Source of the DNA: Pectinatus sp.
GTDB taxonomy: Bacteria; Bacillota; Negativicutes; Selenomonadales; Selenomonadaceae
Direction of reading: 5' to 3'
Length of the DNA stretch: 64,000 bases
Assembly: GCA_020025075.1 (NCBI GenBank)
Contig: JAHHSR010000001.1
Coordinates: forward strand, 1 to 64,000
A model generated the notes under the pieces. It made no database searches and was not told the DNA's origin. It was given only the letters and a program-made list of their open reading frames with translations. The first letter of the stretch is position 1. Every line of letters begins with the position of its first letter. A program made the position numbers and the translations under genes. Below are positions 52,071-62,200 of the stretch, piece by piece.

Positions 52071-53174
52071 ATGAAGCACACGATAGGATTAATAAAACTG
52101 CAAGAAAGTAATCATCTCATTCCCAACATTACGCGCCACCGCCCGCTTGCCACTATTCCCTTTGCCGGACGCTATCGACTTATCGATTTCATCTTGTCCA
52201 ATATGGTAAACTCTGGCATTGAAGATGTCGGTATTCTTCTTCCCGAACAGCCCGCCTCTGTGCTAGACCATATCCGTTCTGGCAAAGACTGGGACCTCGT
52301 ACGGCGCCATTCAGGACTTTTCTATCTGCCTTTTCCCAATACGGAAACAGCAAAGCGCAACGAGCTTGAGGCCTTTTACCATTACCTTGCCTTTTTGGAG
52401 CGCAGCACAAAAGACTACGTTCTCTTAGCTAACGGCCATACGGTCTTTAATATGGACTTTAATCCCGTCTTGCGTTTCCACCAAAACACAGATGCCGACA
52501 TAACCATGCTTTATTGCAATGCCCCTAAAGACATGAAGGCTTCCTATACCATCTTGAAGACGGCTGCCGATGGACTCGTAAACGATATTGCCATCTGTCC
52601 TTCTGCAAAAGTCGGCGAAAAAACGGGCATGGGAATTTACCTTATCTCGCGCCACATTTTTATCGATATCGTGCGCTATGCTTACGAGCACGGTGGCTTT
52701 AGCCTTTTGCTGGATGGCATCATGCAGCTCCAAGACAAATATCGCATTTTGGGCTATCCCTATAACGGCTATGTCTCCATTATCAATTCGACACAAAGCT
52801 ATTATCAGACAAGCATGGACCTTTTAAACGCCAACAACTGGCGCGATGTTTTCAATGGTGAGCACCCCATCTATACGCGTACCAAAGATGATTTGCCAAC
52901 GCACTACAACCAGGCAGCCAAAACGCATAATTGCCTCATTTCATCGGGCTGCCAAATTGAAGGCGAAGTTGAAAACAGCATCTTATTTCGCAATGTTTTA
53001 GTAAGAAAGGGAGCAAAAATAAAAAATAGCATCATCATGCAAAAGTGTACCATCGATGCCGATACCATCCTAGAAAACGTCATCTGCGATAAAAATGTTC
53101 TCGTCAAATCTGGCAACAGATTAAAAGGGGCGCCCAATTATCCGTTCATCGTAGAAAAAGACACCGTGATTTAA
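52071..53174 (+). CDS. glgD: GlgD, regulatory ADP-glucose pyrophosphorylase subunit
   Basis: A 367-residue GlgC paralogue. The N-terminal nucleotide loop is degenerate (lacks AGGxGSRL), as is usual for GlgD, and it retains NMVNSGI, ANGHTVFNMDF and GMGIYLISRH segments. In Firmicutes GlgD pairs with GlgC to raise activity. Eleven bases downstream of glgC with GGGGG SD. Confidence 0.93.
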   Translation: MKHTIGLIKLQESNHLIPNITRHRPLATIPFAGRYRLIDFILSNMVNSGIEDVGILLPEQPASVLDHIRSGKDWDLVRRHSGLFYLPFPNTETAKRNELEAFYHYLAFLERSTKDYVLLANGHTVFNMDFNPVLRFHQNTDADITMLYCNAPKDMKASYTILKTAADGLVNDIAICPSAKVGEKTGMGIYLISRHIFIDIVRYAYEHGGFSLLLDGIMQLQDKYRILGYPYNGYVSIINSTQSYYQTSMDLLNANNWRDVFNGEHPIYTRTKDDLPTHYNQAAKTHNCLISSGCQIEGEVENSILFRNVLVRKGAKIKNSIIMQKCTIDADTILENVICDKNVLVKSGNRLKGAPNYPFIVEKDTVI

Positions 53175-53186
53175 GGAGGATTTTCC

Positions 53187-55637
53187 ATGCAGTCAAACGA
53201 GTTTATCGAGGAAAAAAACCGCTTTGAGCAGCTTTTTTTGCAGACTTCAAGTATCATGTTCGGCCAAAATGCAGAAGACCTCTCCAAGCAGAATCTCTAC
53301 CAGTCCCTCGTCAGCACGATTAGGCAATATATAAGCGAAAATTGGATTAAGACGAATAAATTTTACGCCCAGACAAAGCAAAAGCAGGTCTATTACTTTT
53401 CGATAGAATTTTTGCTCGGCCGCCTTCTCAACTGCAATATCATCAATCTCGACATTGGCGATATCTGCCGTGAAGCTCTCAAAGACCTAAACATCAATCT
53501 CGATGAACTTTTTAACGAAGAGCCAGATGCAGGTCTTGGCAACGGCGGCCTTGGGCGCTTGGCGGCAGCTTTTATCGATTCTATGGCCTCGCTGGGAATA
53601 CCCGGCAATGCCTGCGGTATTCATTACCGCTATGGCCTGTTTGAGCAAAAAATCATCAATAAAAATCAGGTTGAATTACCCGACAATTGGCTCAAAAACG
53701 GCTTTGCTTGGGAATACAGAAAAGCCGAAAAAGAAGTTTCCGTGCGTTTTGGCGGCAATGCCTATATGCGCCCTCGCCCCGATGGCTCTTTAGAACTCGT
53801 CCATGAAAACTACTCAACTATTGCCGCAATCCCCTATGATGTTCCTATCGTCGGCTATCATAATGGCATCGTCAATACCTTGCGCCTGTGGAATGCGGAA
53901 GTGAGCCAGGACTTTTCCGAAAACAATGCCCTGACATATGAACAGCTGCAAAAAAAACTCGACTACAACTACCGTCTCCAGGCTATTACCAGCTGCCTAT
54001 ATCCAGACGATAGCTCATTAGACGGCAAAATGCTGCGCCTGACGCAAGAATATTTCTTCGTCTCGGCCGGCGTCCAAAGCATTGTGCGCCATTATAAAGA
54101 ACGAGATTTGCCCCTTTCTTGCTTTTCTGACAAGGTAGCCATCCATATCAATGATACGCATCCGGCAATGGCCATTGCTGAACTCATGCGCATTCTCATC
54201 GACGAGAATAACGTTTCTTGGGGTGAGGCATGGAACACCACCGTAAAGACGATGGCCTACACCAATCACACAATTTTGCCCGAGGCTCTTGAAACATGGC
54301 CTATCGATATGTTCCGCGAACATCTGCCACGCATCTACCTCATCATCGAAGAAATTAACAGGCGCTTTTTGGCAAACGTGCGCAGCCGCTATCCAGGTAA
54401 TGAAGATATCGTGCATAAACTTTCTATCTTGCAAGACGGCTTTGTACACATGGCACGCCTAGCCGTTGTTGGCAGCCATAGCGTCAACGGCGTAGCAAAG
54501 ATTCACACCAATATTCTCAAATCATATTGCATGAAAGAATTTAATGATTTTTATCCGCAAAAATTCAATAATAAAACCAATGGCATCACGCACCGCCGCT
54601 GGCTCCTCTCCGCCAATCCCGAATTATCATCCCTTCTTGACAGCCTTATCGGGCCAAACTGGCGTCGCGAGCCGATATTACTGCATGGCCTCTTGCATTA
54701 TGCCGACGATAAGAGCGCTTTAAACAAGCTCTCGCTCATCAAGCAGCATCATAAAGAACAGCTCAGTGCCTTCATCGAGCAAAAGTACGGCATTGCTGTT
54801 GACCCGCACTCCATTTTCGATTTTCAAATAAAGCGCATCCACTCTTATAAAAGGCAGATAATGAATGCCTTGCACCTCATGTACCTTTACAATACACTTA
54901 AAAATAATCCCTCCATGGATATTTATCCTCGCACCTTTATTTTCGCCGGAAAGGCTGCACCGGGATATTTTATTGCCAAGGAAACAATAAGGCTTATCAA
55001 TACAATTGCTGCGGTAGTAAACAATGACCCGACAGTCAGAAAAAAGTTCAAAGTCATTTTTTTAGAAAATTACGGTGTTTCACTGGCTGAAAAACTCTTT
55101 CCGGCTGCCGATATCAGCGAGCAGATTTCCACTGCCGGCAAAGAAGCCTCTGGCACAAGCAACATGAAGTTTATGATGAATGGCGCTTTGACTTTAGGAA
55201 CGCTTGATGGCGCTAATATAGAAATCCATGATGCTGTCGGCGATGATAACTGTGTCATTTTCGGCCTTAATACGAATGAAATTCTCGCCTATTACAAAAA
55301 TGGCACCTATTCAGCTTGGAATGAGTACAAAACCAATACCGCCATCCACGAGCTTGTTGACCAGCTCACAAATGGCGTCTTTACCCAGTGGGGAGATTTT
55401 CGCTCTATTGCCGATTACCTTTTAGGAAGCAATGATGAATTTTTTGTCTTTAAGGACTTTCTCCCTTACTGCGCCGCTCACGACAAGATTGAAAAAAAAT
55501 ACCGCGACGCGCCTGGTTGGCACCGTTCCAGCCTTATCAACATTGCCCACTCTGGCATCTTTTCCAGCGATAGGACCATCTCTGAATATGCCAGCGACAT
55601 CTGGCATGTAAATCCCGTCATTTTGCCAGAAAAATAA
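53187..55637 (+). CDS. glgP: Glycogen/maltodextrin phosphorylase GlgP
   Basis: An 816-residue GT35 phosphorylase that releases glucose-1-phosphate. YFSIEFLLGRLL near 70, GLGNGGLGRLAA, HINDTHPAMAIAELMR, and the PLP-lysine region EASGTSNMKFMMNG near 655 are intact. Full length. It breaks down the polymer built by the neighbouring genes. Confidence 0.97.
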   Translation: MQSNEFIEEKNRFEQLFLQTSSIMFGQNAEDLSKQNLYQSLVSTIRQYISENWIKTNKFYAQTKQKQVYYFSIEFLLGRLLNCNIINLDIGDICREALKDLNINLDELFNEEPDAGLGNGGLGRLAAAFIDSMASLGIPGNACGIHYRYGLFEQKIINKNQVELPDNWLKNGFAWEYRKAEKEVSVRFGGNAYMRPRPDGSLELVHENYSTIAAIPYDVPIVGYHNGIVNTLRLWNAEVSQDFSENNALTYEQLQKKLDYNYRLQAITSCLYPDDSSLDGKMLRLTQEYFFVSAGVQSIVRHYKERDLPLSCFSDKVAIHINDTHPAMAIAELMRILIDENNVSWGEAWNTTVKTMAYTNHTILPEALETWPIDMFREHLPRIYLIIEEINRRFLANVRSRYPGNEDIVHKLSILQDGFVHMARLAVVGSHSVNGVAKIHTNILKSYCMKEFNDFYPQKFNNKTNGITHRRWLLSANPELSSLLDSLIGPNWRREPILLHGLLHYADDKSALNKLSLIKQHHKEQLSAFIEQKYGIAVDPHSIFDFQIKRIHSYKRQIMNALHLMYLYNTLKNNPSMDIYPRTFIFAGKAAPGYFIAKETIRLINTIAAVVNNDPTVRKKFKVIFLENYGVSLAEKLFPAADISEQISTAGKEASGTSNMKFMMNGALTLGTLDGANIEIHDAVGDDNCVIFGLNTNEILAYYKNGTYSAWNEYKTNTAIHELVDQLTNGVFTQWGDFRSIADYLLGSNDEFFVFKDFLPYCAAHDKIEKKYRDAPGWHRSSLINIAHSGIFSSDRTISEYASDIWHVNPVILPEK

Positions 55638-55688
55638 TTTATCTTCCTGTCCGCTAATCATTGCCAACAAGAGAAAGGAAGCAAAAGC

Positions 55689-57641
55689 ATGGTCAAATCA
55701 GAATTGAGCCCCTATGATTTATTTTTATTCCACGAGGGAACCAATTATCATGCACAGGGCATGTTTGGCGCCCACCTTTGCCAAAAAAACGGTGTGAAAG
55801 GCGTGCGCTTTGCCCTCTGGGCGCCTCATGCCCAAAAAGTAAGCGTCGTCGGTGATTTCAATGGCTGGGATTTAAATGCCGCCGTGATGGAAAAACTCTC
55901 TGATGGGCAAGTATGGCAAATTTTTATTCCCCATGTTCAGCCCGATGCCCTTTATAAATATGCTATTTATCCGCAAGAGGGCAATCGCATCCTTTATAAG
56001 GCCGACCCCTACGCCTTTTATGCTGAAAGGGTACCACTTACTGCCTCACGCGTTTATGACCTTGAAAAATATCATTGGCACGATAAAGAGTGGCAAAAAA
56101 AAATAAACGAACAATCATCTTATAACAGTCCCATTCTAATCTATGAGGTCCATGCCGGTTCTTGGCGACGCACCTTAGAAAACGAGTATCTTTCTTATCG
56201 GGACCTTGCCGAGCAACTCATAAGCTATGTAAAGAAAATGCACTACACGCATATTGAATTCATGCCCCTTTGCGAACATCCTTTTGATGGCTCTTGGGGC
56301 TATCAGATAACCGGATATTTTGCTCCGACAAGCAGATATGGCACGCCTGATGATTTGCGCTATCTCATCGACTGCGCCCACCAGGCAGGTATTGGCATTA
56401 TCATGGATTGGGTACCCGGACATTTTTGCCAAGATGAGCACGGCCTTGCCTTCTTTGATGGCAAGAACCTCTACGAAAGCGACAACCCCATGCGCAATAA
56501 GAATGAACAATGGGGGACGAATAACTTTGACTATGGGCGCACAGAGGTGCAAAGCTTTTTGATTTCCAATGCCCTTTATTGGTTTGATGAATTCCATATC
56601 GACGGCATACGCATTGACGCCGTTGCCAATATGCTATATTTAAATTATGGCAAGGAAGATGGAAAATGGCAACCCAATCGCTATGGCGGCACTGGCAATT
56701 TAGAGGCAATTGATTTCATCAAGAAGCTCAATGAAATCGTCTTTAAATACCACCCTAAAGCCTTGATGATTGCCGAAGAATCCACCGATTGGCCGCTCAT
56801 CAGCAAACCCACCTATGTCGGTGGCATGGGCTTTAATTATAAATGGAATATGGGCTGGATGAATGATATTCTTTCCTATATCAGCCTCGACCCCATCTAC
56901 CGCAAGTGGAATCACGATAAGATTACCTTTTCTCTCATGTACGCTTTTGCAGAAAACTTTGTTTTGCCGCTTTCTCATGATGAAGTAGTGCATGGCAAAC
57001 GTTCTCTGCTCGATAAAATGCCCGGCGATTACTGGCAAAAATTTGCCGGCTTGCGTCTCCTACTGGGGTACTGGATGGCTCATCCCGGCAAGAAATTGCT
57101 CTTCATGGGGTGTGAATTTGGCCAATTTATCGAATGGAAGTTCGACAATAGCCTTGATTGGCATCTCATAGAATCCTATCCCATGCATGAAGCCATGCAG
57201 CTTTACACGAAAAAATTAAATGGCTTTTATTGCAGCAACCCCGCTTTTTGGCAAATAGACTTTGACTGGTCGGGCTTTACATGGCTGACATGCGATGACT
57301 GCGACAATAGCATCGTCGCCTTCTTGCGCAAAGACCAGGCGGGTAATTTCATCATCGTCGTCTGCAATTTCACCCCGCAAGTTTGCCATGATTATTTAAT
57401 TGGCGTACCGCGTGCTGGCAGTTACCGAGAGCTATTTAATAGCGATGACAAAAAATTTGGCGGCTCTGGCGTAAAAAATCCGCCCGCCATCTTGACTTTA
57501 AATACGCCAAACCACGGCTTTCACCAATCATTGCCCCTCACCATACCGCCCTTGGCCACTATCTATATCGGCCTGACGAAAAAAGACGCAAATAAAAATA
57601 ATATTACGAAAGGAGAAAGCTGCTGGATGCACGAAGGCTAG
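55689..57641 (+). CDS. glgB: 1,4-alpha-glucan branching enzyme GlgB
   Basis: A 650-residue GH13 branching enzyme. N-terminal CBM48 (about 30-110; RFALWAPHAQKVSVVGDFNGW), catalytic domain with MDWVPGHF, GIRIDAVANML (nucleophile Asp), AEESTDWP (acid/base Glu) and LSHDEVVHGK. It lacks the longer N1 module of E. coli GlgB. AAAGGAAG SD. Confidence 0.96.
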   Translation: MVKSELSPYDLFLFHEGTNYHAQGMFGAHLCQKNGVKGVRFALWAPHAQKVSVVGDFNGWDLNAAVMEKLSDGQVWQIFIPHVQPDALYKYAIYPQEGNRILYKADPYAFYAERVPLTASRVYDLEKYHWHDKEWQKKINEQSSYNSPILIYEVHAGSWRRTLENEYLSYRDLAEQLISYVKKMHYTHIEFMPLCEHPFDGSWGYQITGYFAPTSRYGTPDDLRYLIDCAHQAGIGIIMDWVPGHFCQDEHGLAFFDGKNLYESDNPMRNKNEQWGTNNFDYGRTEVQSFLISNALYWFDEFHIDGIRIDAVANMLYLNYGKEDGKWQPNRYGGTGNLEAIDFIKKLNEIVFKYHPKALMIAEESTDWPLISKPTYVGGMGFNYKWNMGWMNDILSYISLDPIYRKWNHDKITFSLMYAFAENFVLPLSHDEVVHGKRSLLDKMPGDYWQKFAGLRLLLGYWMAHPGKKLLFMGCEFGQFIEWKFDNSLDWHLIESYPMHEAMQLYTKKLNGFYCSNPAFWQIDFDWSGFTWLTCDDCDNSIVAFLRKDQAGNFIIVVCNFTPQVCHDYLIGVPRAGSYRELFNSDDKKFGGSGVKNPPAILTLNTPNHGFHQSLPLTIPPLATIYIGLTKKDANKNNITKGESCWMHEG

Positions 57642-57660
57642 GAAAAGCCTTGCCCTCTCC

Positions 57661-57702
57661 GCCCGCAAAAGCCTTGCGCCCGGCAATAAAAAGGCTGCGG
57701 GC
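57661..57702 (+). other. Hairpin between glgB and glgA
   Basis: GCCCGC (57661-57666) and AGCCTT (57670-57675) pair with AAGGCT (57691-57696) and GCGGGC (57697-57702); a 3-nt AAA bulge and a 15-nt loop remain. No T run follows, so it is not a standard terminator. It may set mRNA stability or glgA translation. Confidence 0.6.
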
Positions 57703-57728
57703 ACCAGCATCTGACAGCAGTGATTACC

Positions 57729-59180
57729 ATGATTAAAGTTCTCTATGCAGCATCAGAAGCAGCTCCTTTTATCAAGACAGGTGGCCTAGGCGATGTAGCA
57801 GGCTCTCTGCCGTTAGAACTGCAAAAACAAAATGTCGATATCCGCGTTGTCCTGCCTAAATACAGCTCTATTTCCAGCCGTTATAAAGATAAAATGCAGC
57901 ATCTTTGCCATACGCAAATTGGCCTTGCCTGGCGCCGCAAATATCTCGGCATCAATAAGCTGGTCCATAACGGCATCACTTTTTATTTCATCGATAACGA
58001 AGATTACTTCAAAAGAAACAACTGTTATGGCTTTGACGACGATGCCGAACGCTTTGCCTTCTTTAGCCGCGCTATCTTAGAAATGCTGCCGTTAATTGAT
58101 TTTTATCCCGATGTCATAAATTTAAATGACTGGCAGACGGCATTGGTTAGCGTATTTTTAAAGCTGCAATATCGCCAAAAAACGCACTACGAAAATATAA
58201 AGACCGTCTTTACCATTCATAATTTAAAATACCAGGGCATCTTCGACGCCAATATTACTACGGACATTCTTTCTTTGGATAGGCACTTTTACGATAACGG
58301 CGATTTGGAATTTTACGGTGCCGTCAACTTTATGAAGGCTGGCCTTTTATACGCTGATTTTCTCACCACGGTCAGCCATTCTTATGCCAATGAAATTCAA
58401 AATCCATATTTTGGCGAAAAGCTCGATGGCATCTTGCGCATGCGCAGCAATGAGCTTACCGGCATCGTCAATGGCATCGACTATCGCGAATATAATCCGC
58501 GAACGGACCGTTATCTGAGCGTAAATTACGATATTTATAATGCACTTGCCGGCAAGGCAGAAAATAAGATTAACCTGCAAAAGCGCCTTGGCCTGCCGCT
58601 TTCGCGCTCGGCGCCGATTTTATCTATCGTGTCTCGCTTAGTAGAGACCAAGGGAATCGACCTCATCATCAGGATTATCGATGAGCTCTTAAAATTCGAG
58701 GATATACAACTTGTCATTTTGGGCACGGGCGATTATGCCTATGAAGAATGGTTCAAGGGGCTGCAATGGCGCTTTCCGAAAAAGGTTTCGGCCAATATTA
58801 CTTTCAGCAATGAAATGGCCCATATGATTTATGCAGCATCCAGCTTATTTTTAATGCCTTCTCGCTACGAGCCATGCGGCATCGGGCAGCTTATCGCTCT
58901 TCGCTATGGCGCTATTCCCGTCGTACATGCCGTCGGCGGCCTGCACGATACGGTATATCCTTATGATAGTTTTTCCAACCACGGCAACGGCTATACCTTC
59001 TGCAGTTACAATGCCCATGATTTTCTCTTCGCCATAAAGCGCGCGCTGGAAACGTGCACGGATATAAGCCTCCACAAAAAAATAGTTGAAAATGCCATGA
59101 AAGCAGATTACAGCTGGTCTGAATCAGCTAAACAATATAAGCGCCTTTATACTGACCTCGCCAAAAATAAGGAAATATAG
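57729..59180 (+). CDS. glgA: Glycogen synthase GlgA
   Basis: A 483-residue GT5 enzyme extending the glucan from ADP-glucose. KTGGLGDVAGSLP (residues about 18-30) binds ADP-glucose, DWQTALV is near 137, and the GT-B signature with PSRYEPCGIGQLIALRYG is near 378. ATG 57729 is taken as start; no good SD is visible and a strong hairpin lies 26 bp ahead, so translation may be weak or coupled. Confidence 0.95.
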   Translation: MIKVLYAASEAAPFIKTGGLGDVAGSLPLELQKQNVDIRVVLPKYSSISSRYKDKMQHLCHTQIGLAWRRKYLGINKLVHNGITFYFIDNEDYFKRNNCYGFDDDAERFAFFSRAILEMLPLIDFYPDVINLNDWQTALVSVFLKLQYRQKTHYENIKTVFTIHNLKYQGIFDANITTDILSLDRHFYDNGDLEFYGAVNFMKAGLLYADFLTTVSHSYANEIQNPYFGEKLDGILRMRSNELTGIVNGIDYREYNPRTDRYLSVNYDIYNALAGKAENKINLQKRLGLPLSRSAPILSIVSRLVETKGIDLIIRIIDELLKFEDIQLVILGTGDYAYEEWFKGLQWRFPKKVSANITFSNEMAHMIYAASSLFLMPSRYEPCGIGQLIALRYGAIPVVHAVGGLHDTVYPYDSFSNHGNGYTFCSYNAHDFLFAIKRALETCTDISLHKKIVENAMKADYSWSESAKQYKRLYTDLAKNKEI

Positions 59181-59213
59181 CATTATGGTCCACGATATTT
59201 TTACAAATTAATC

Positions 59214-59272
59214 AGGCGGATATTTACCTAACCTGTCCTTTTCCGCCTAAGGGGGATTTCTTGCAGGTTAGG
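59214..59272 (+). promoter_or_regulatory. Interlocking inverted repeats before GH13-GH77 gene
   Basis: AGGCGGA (59214-59220) pairs with TCCGCCT (59242-59248), while CCTAACCTG (59227-59235) pairs with CAGGTTAGG (59264-59272). The arms alternate, so the stems form a pseudoknot or are mutually exclusive. It ends 12 nt before the AGGTGAT SD of the next gene. Confidence 0.6.
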
Positions 59273-59294
59273 CTAAAAGGTAAAGGTGATTTTC

Positions 59295-62200
59295 TTGCAA
59301 CGAGAAAAAATCGAGGTCTTTCACGATTCACAAAATGCCCTGTATCGCTATCCGCTCGGCGCTAGACCAACTGAAAGCACTGTCAAATTAAGTATTCGCA
59401 TCGAATGCGATATGCCTTTAAAAGCGCAGCTTCGCCTCTGGCAAAATGATTGCGGCGAAACACTTTTGTCGCTAGAAAAATGCCCAGACAGCTTTTATGA
59501 AGCCCGCCTAAAGCTTCCCGACAAGGGACAGCTTATCTGGTACTACTTTATCATCTCACTGGAAAATGGCCAGACATTTTATTACGGGAATTTTTCTAAC
59601 CTGGGCGGTAAAGGTTCTTTATCCGAAAATATACCGCCTTCATTTCAGATTACCGTCTTTCAAAAGGAGGCCAAAACACCAGCCTGGGCAAAAAAAGCTG
59701 TCTTTTATCAGATTTTCCCCGACCGTTTTTACCATGGCCAAGTCGGATTTGTCCCCAAAAAGGGAGCGCTTTACCACGCCGATTGGCAAGATACGCCTTT
59801 TTATTTTAAAGATATTTCCAGCGGGCGCATCGCTGCTTACGATTTTTTCGGCGGTGACTTAGAAGGTATCCGGCAAAAGCTCCCTTACCTTCTCGACTTA
59901 GGTGTCAATGCCCTTTATTTAAATCCCATTTTCAAGGCACAAAGCAACCATCGTTACGATACGGCCGATTACCTTTGTATAGACCCCATCCTGGGAACAG
60001 AGGCCGACCTAAAAAGCTTGTGCCAAAGTGCCAAAAAAAAGAAGATGCACATCATTCTCGACGGCGTCTTTAGCCATACCGGCAGTGATAGCATTTATTT
60101 CAATCGCTACGGCACTTACAATTCCCAAGGAGCCTTTCAAACAAAGGAATCACCATATTTTTCTTGGTATGATTTTAAACAGTATCCTAAAGAATATGCC
60201 TGCTGGTGGAACTTTGATACTTTGCCCGATGTCAAAGAAACAACCCCTTCTTACCTTGATTTCATCATCTCGGGGCAAGATAGCGTCCTAAGGCACTGGC
60301 ATAACTGCGGCACGAACGGCTGGCGCCTTGATGTCATTGACGAATTGCCGCAAAAATTTTCCCGCCTTCTCTATAAAGAAGCCAAAAAAATCAACGCTGA
60401 TAACCTCATCATCGGCGAAGTCTGGGAAGACGCTTCCAACAAAATAAGCTATGGCCTGCCACGCGAATACCTTTGCGGCTATGACATGGATAGCGCCATG
60501 AACTATCCGCTGCGCCAGATAATCATCGACTTTTTGCTCATGCGGGATAATGCAGGTCAAAGCACCCAAAAATTAAAATCGCAACTGGAAAATTACCCCA
60601 TAGAAAATGCTTATGCCATGCTCAATTTGCTTGGCAGCCACGATGTGGAAAGAATCTTAACCATTTTAGGCGAAGGCGCACCCCCAAATGGTGCCACTGA
60701 AATGGAAAAGGCACTTTATCGCCTGCCGGCAGAAAAAGAATTGCTAGCTAGAGAAAGATTAAAGCTCGCGGTCATCTTTCAATTTACCTATCCCGGCATG
60801 CCCTGCATTTATTACGGCGATGAAATAGGCCTGCAGGGGTTTCGCGACCCTTATAACAGAACTACTTTTAATTGGGACAAGCTCTCCGATGAGCTATTTT
60901 CCTTTTACAAAAAAGTAATTGCTTTGCGGCAAAAAAATACGGCCTTGCAAACGGGCTTTATCGACTTTCTTCCCAGTAAAAGCGACGATATCTTGGCCTA
61001 TACGCGCTTTATTGACTCTAGGCACGATGCTTTCGGCAACATCTGCCCCAACAGCCTTTTCATCGTCATTTTAAATCGCGGCAAAAAGCAGCCCTTCGGC
61101 CTTAATACCGCTAATTTAGGAGCTTTTGAATTTTGTGATTGCCTGACGGGAAAACATTTCTTTTCTTCTAGTGGCCAATTGGAAATAACTCTCGCTCAAA
61201 GGCAGGCCCTCTTATTGCAGCCCGTGCCGCAAAAGGCCTTTACTAAGCGGGCCAGTGGCGTTTTACTGCACATATCTTCCCTCCCCCAAGAGCCTTGCGG
61301 CAACATTGGCCCTATCGCCTATCAATTCATTGACTTTCTAAAAAGCAGCGGACAGACATATTGGCAATTTCTCCCCTTAAATCCGCCCGGCTTTGGCGAC
61401 TCTCCCTATCAATCACCAAGCTCTTTTGCTGGCAATCATGATTTCATCTCGCCACAGCTACTTTCACTTGACAATTTGCTAAGCGAAAGTGAATGGCGCT
61501 CCATAAAGACAAAAGAGGACCTTCATCGCCATTTCAAAATCGCCTATCAGCGCTTTGAAAAAGATGCTGATTTCAAAAATTTTTGCCAAGCGCAAAGCTA
61601 CTGGCTTGATGATTACGCCGCTTACATGGCCTTAAAGGAAAAGTATAATGCTCCTTGGCCGCAATGGCCAGCGCCAGAAAGAGACAGAAAAGAAAGTGCC
61701 CTTTCGGAAATCCGCAAAAGCGACAGCTATTCCTATCACCTTTTTTTGCAATATGAATTTCATCGTCAATGGCAAAAATTGCGCGCTTACGCCCAAAGAA
61801 ATGGCATCTTCCTCATTGGCGACTTGCCCATCTATCCAGCTCACGACAGTGCGGATACCTGGGCCCATCGAGAGCTATTTGACCTCAATCCAGATGGCAG
61901 CTTAAAAGCGCAAGCTGGCGTGCCGCCCGATTATTTTAGCAAAACGGGACAACTTTGGGGCAATCCCCTTTATTTATGGCCAAAACTTGCTGCTGACGAT
62001 TACCGCTGGTGGAAGGAGCGCCTAAAATCCTGCTGGCAAAAAGCAGACCTTATCCGCCTCGACCATTTTCGCGGCTTCGCCGACTATTGGGCAGTAGATG
62101 CTAATGCCCCCACCGCCGCTACCGGTAAATGGCTCGATGGTCTAGGCCTTGTCTTTTTTGCCTCTTTAAAAAAAGATTTTGGCCGACTTTTTGTCATCGC

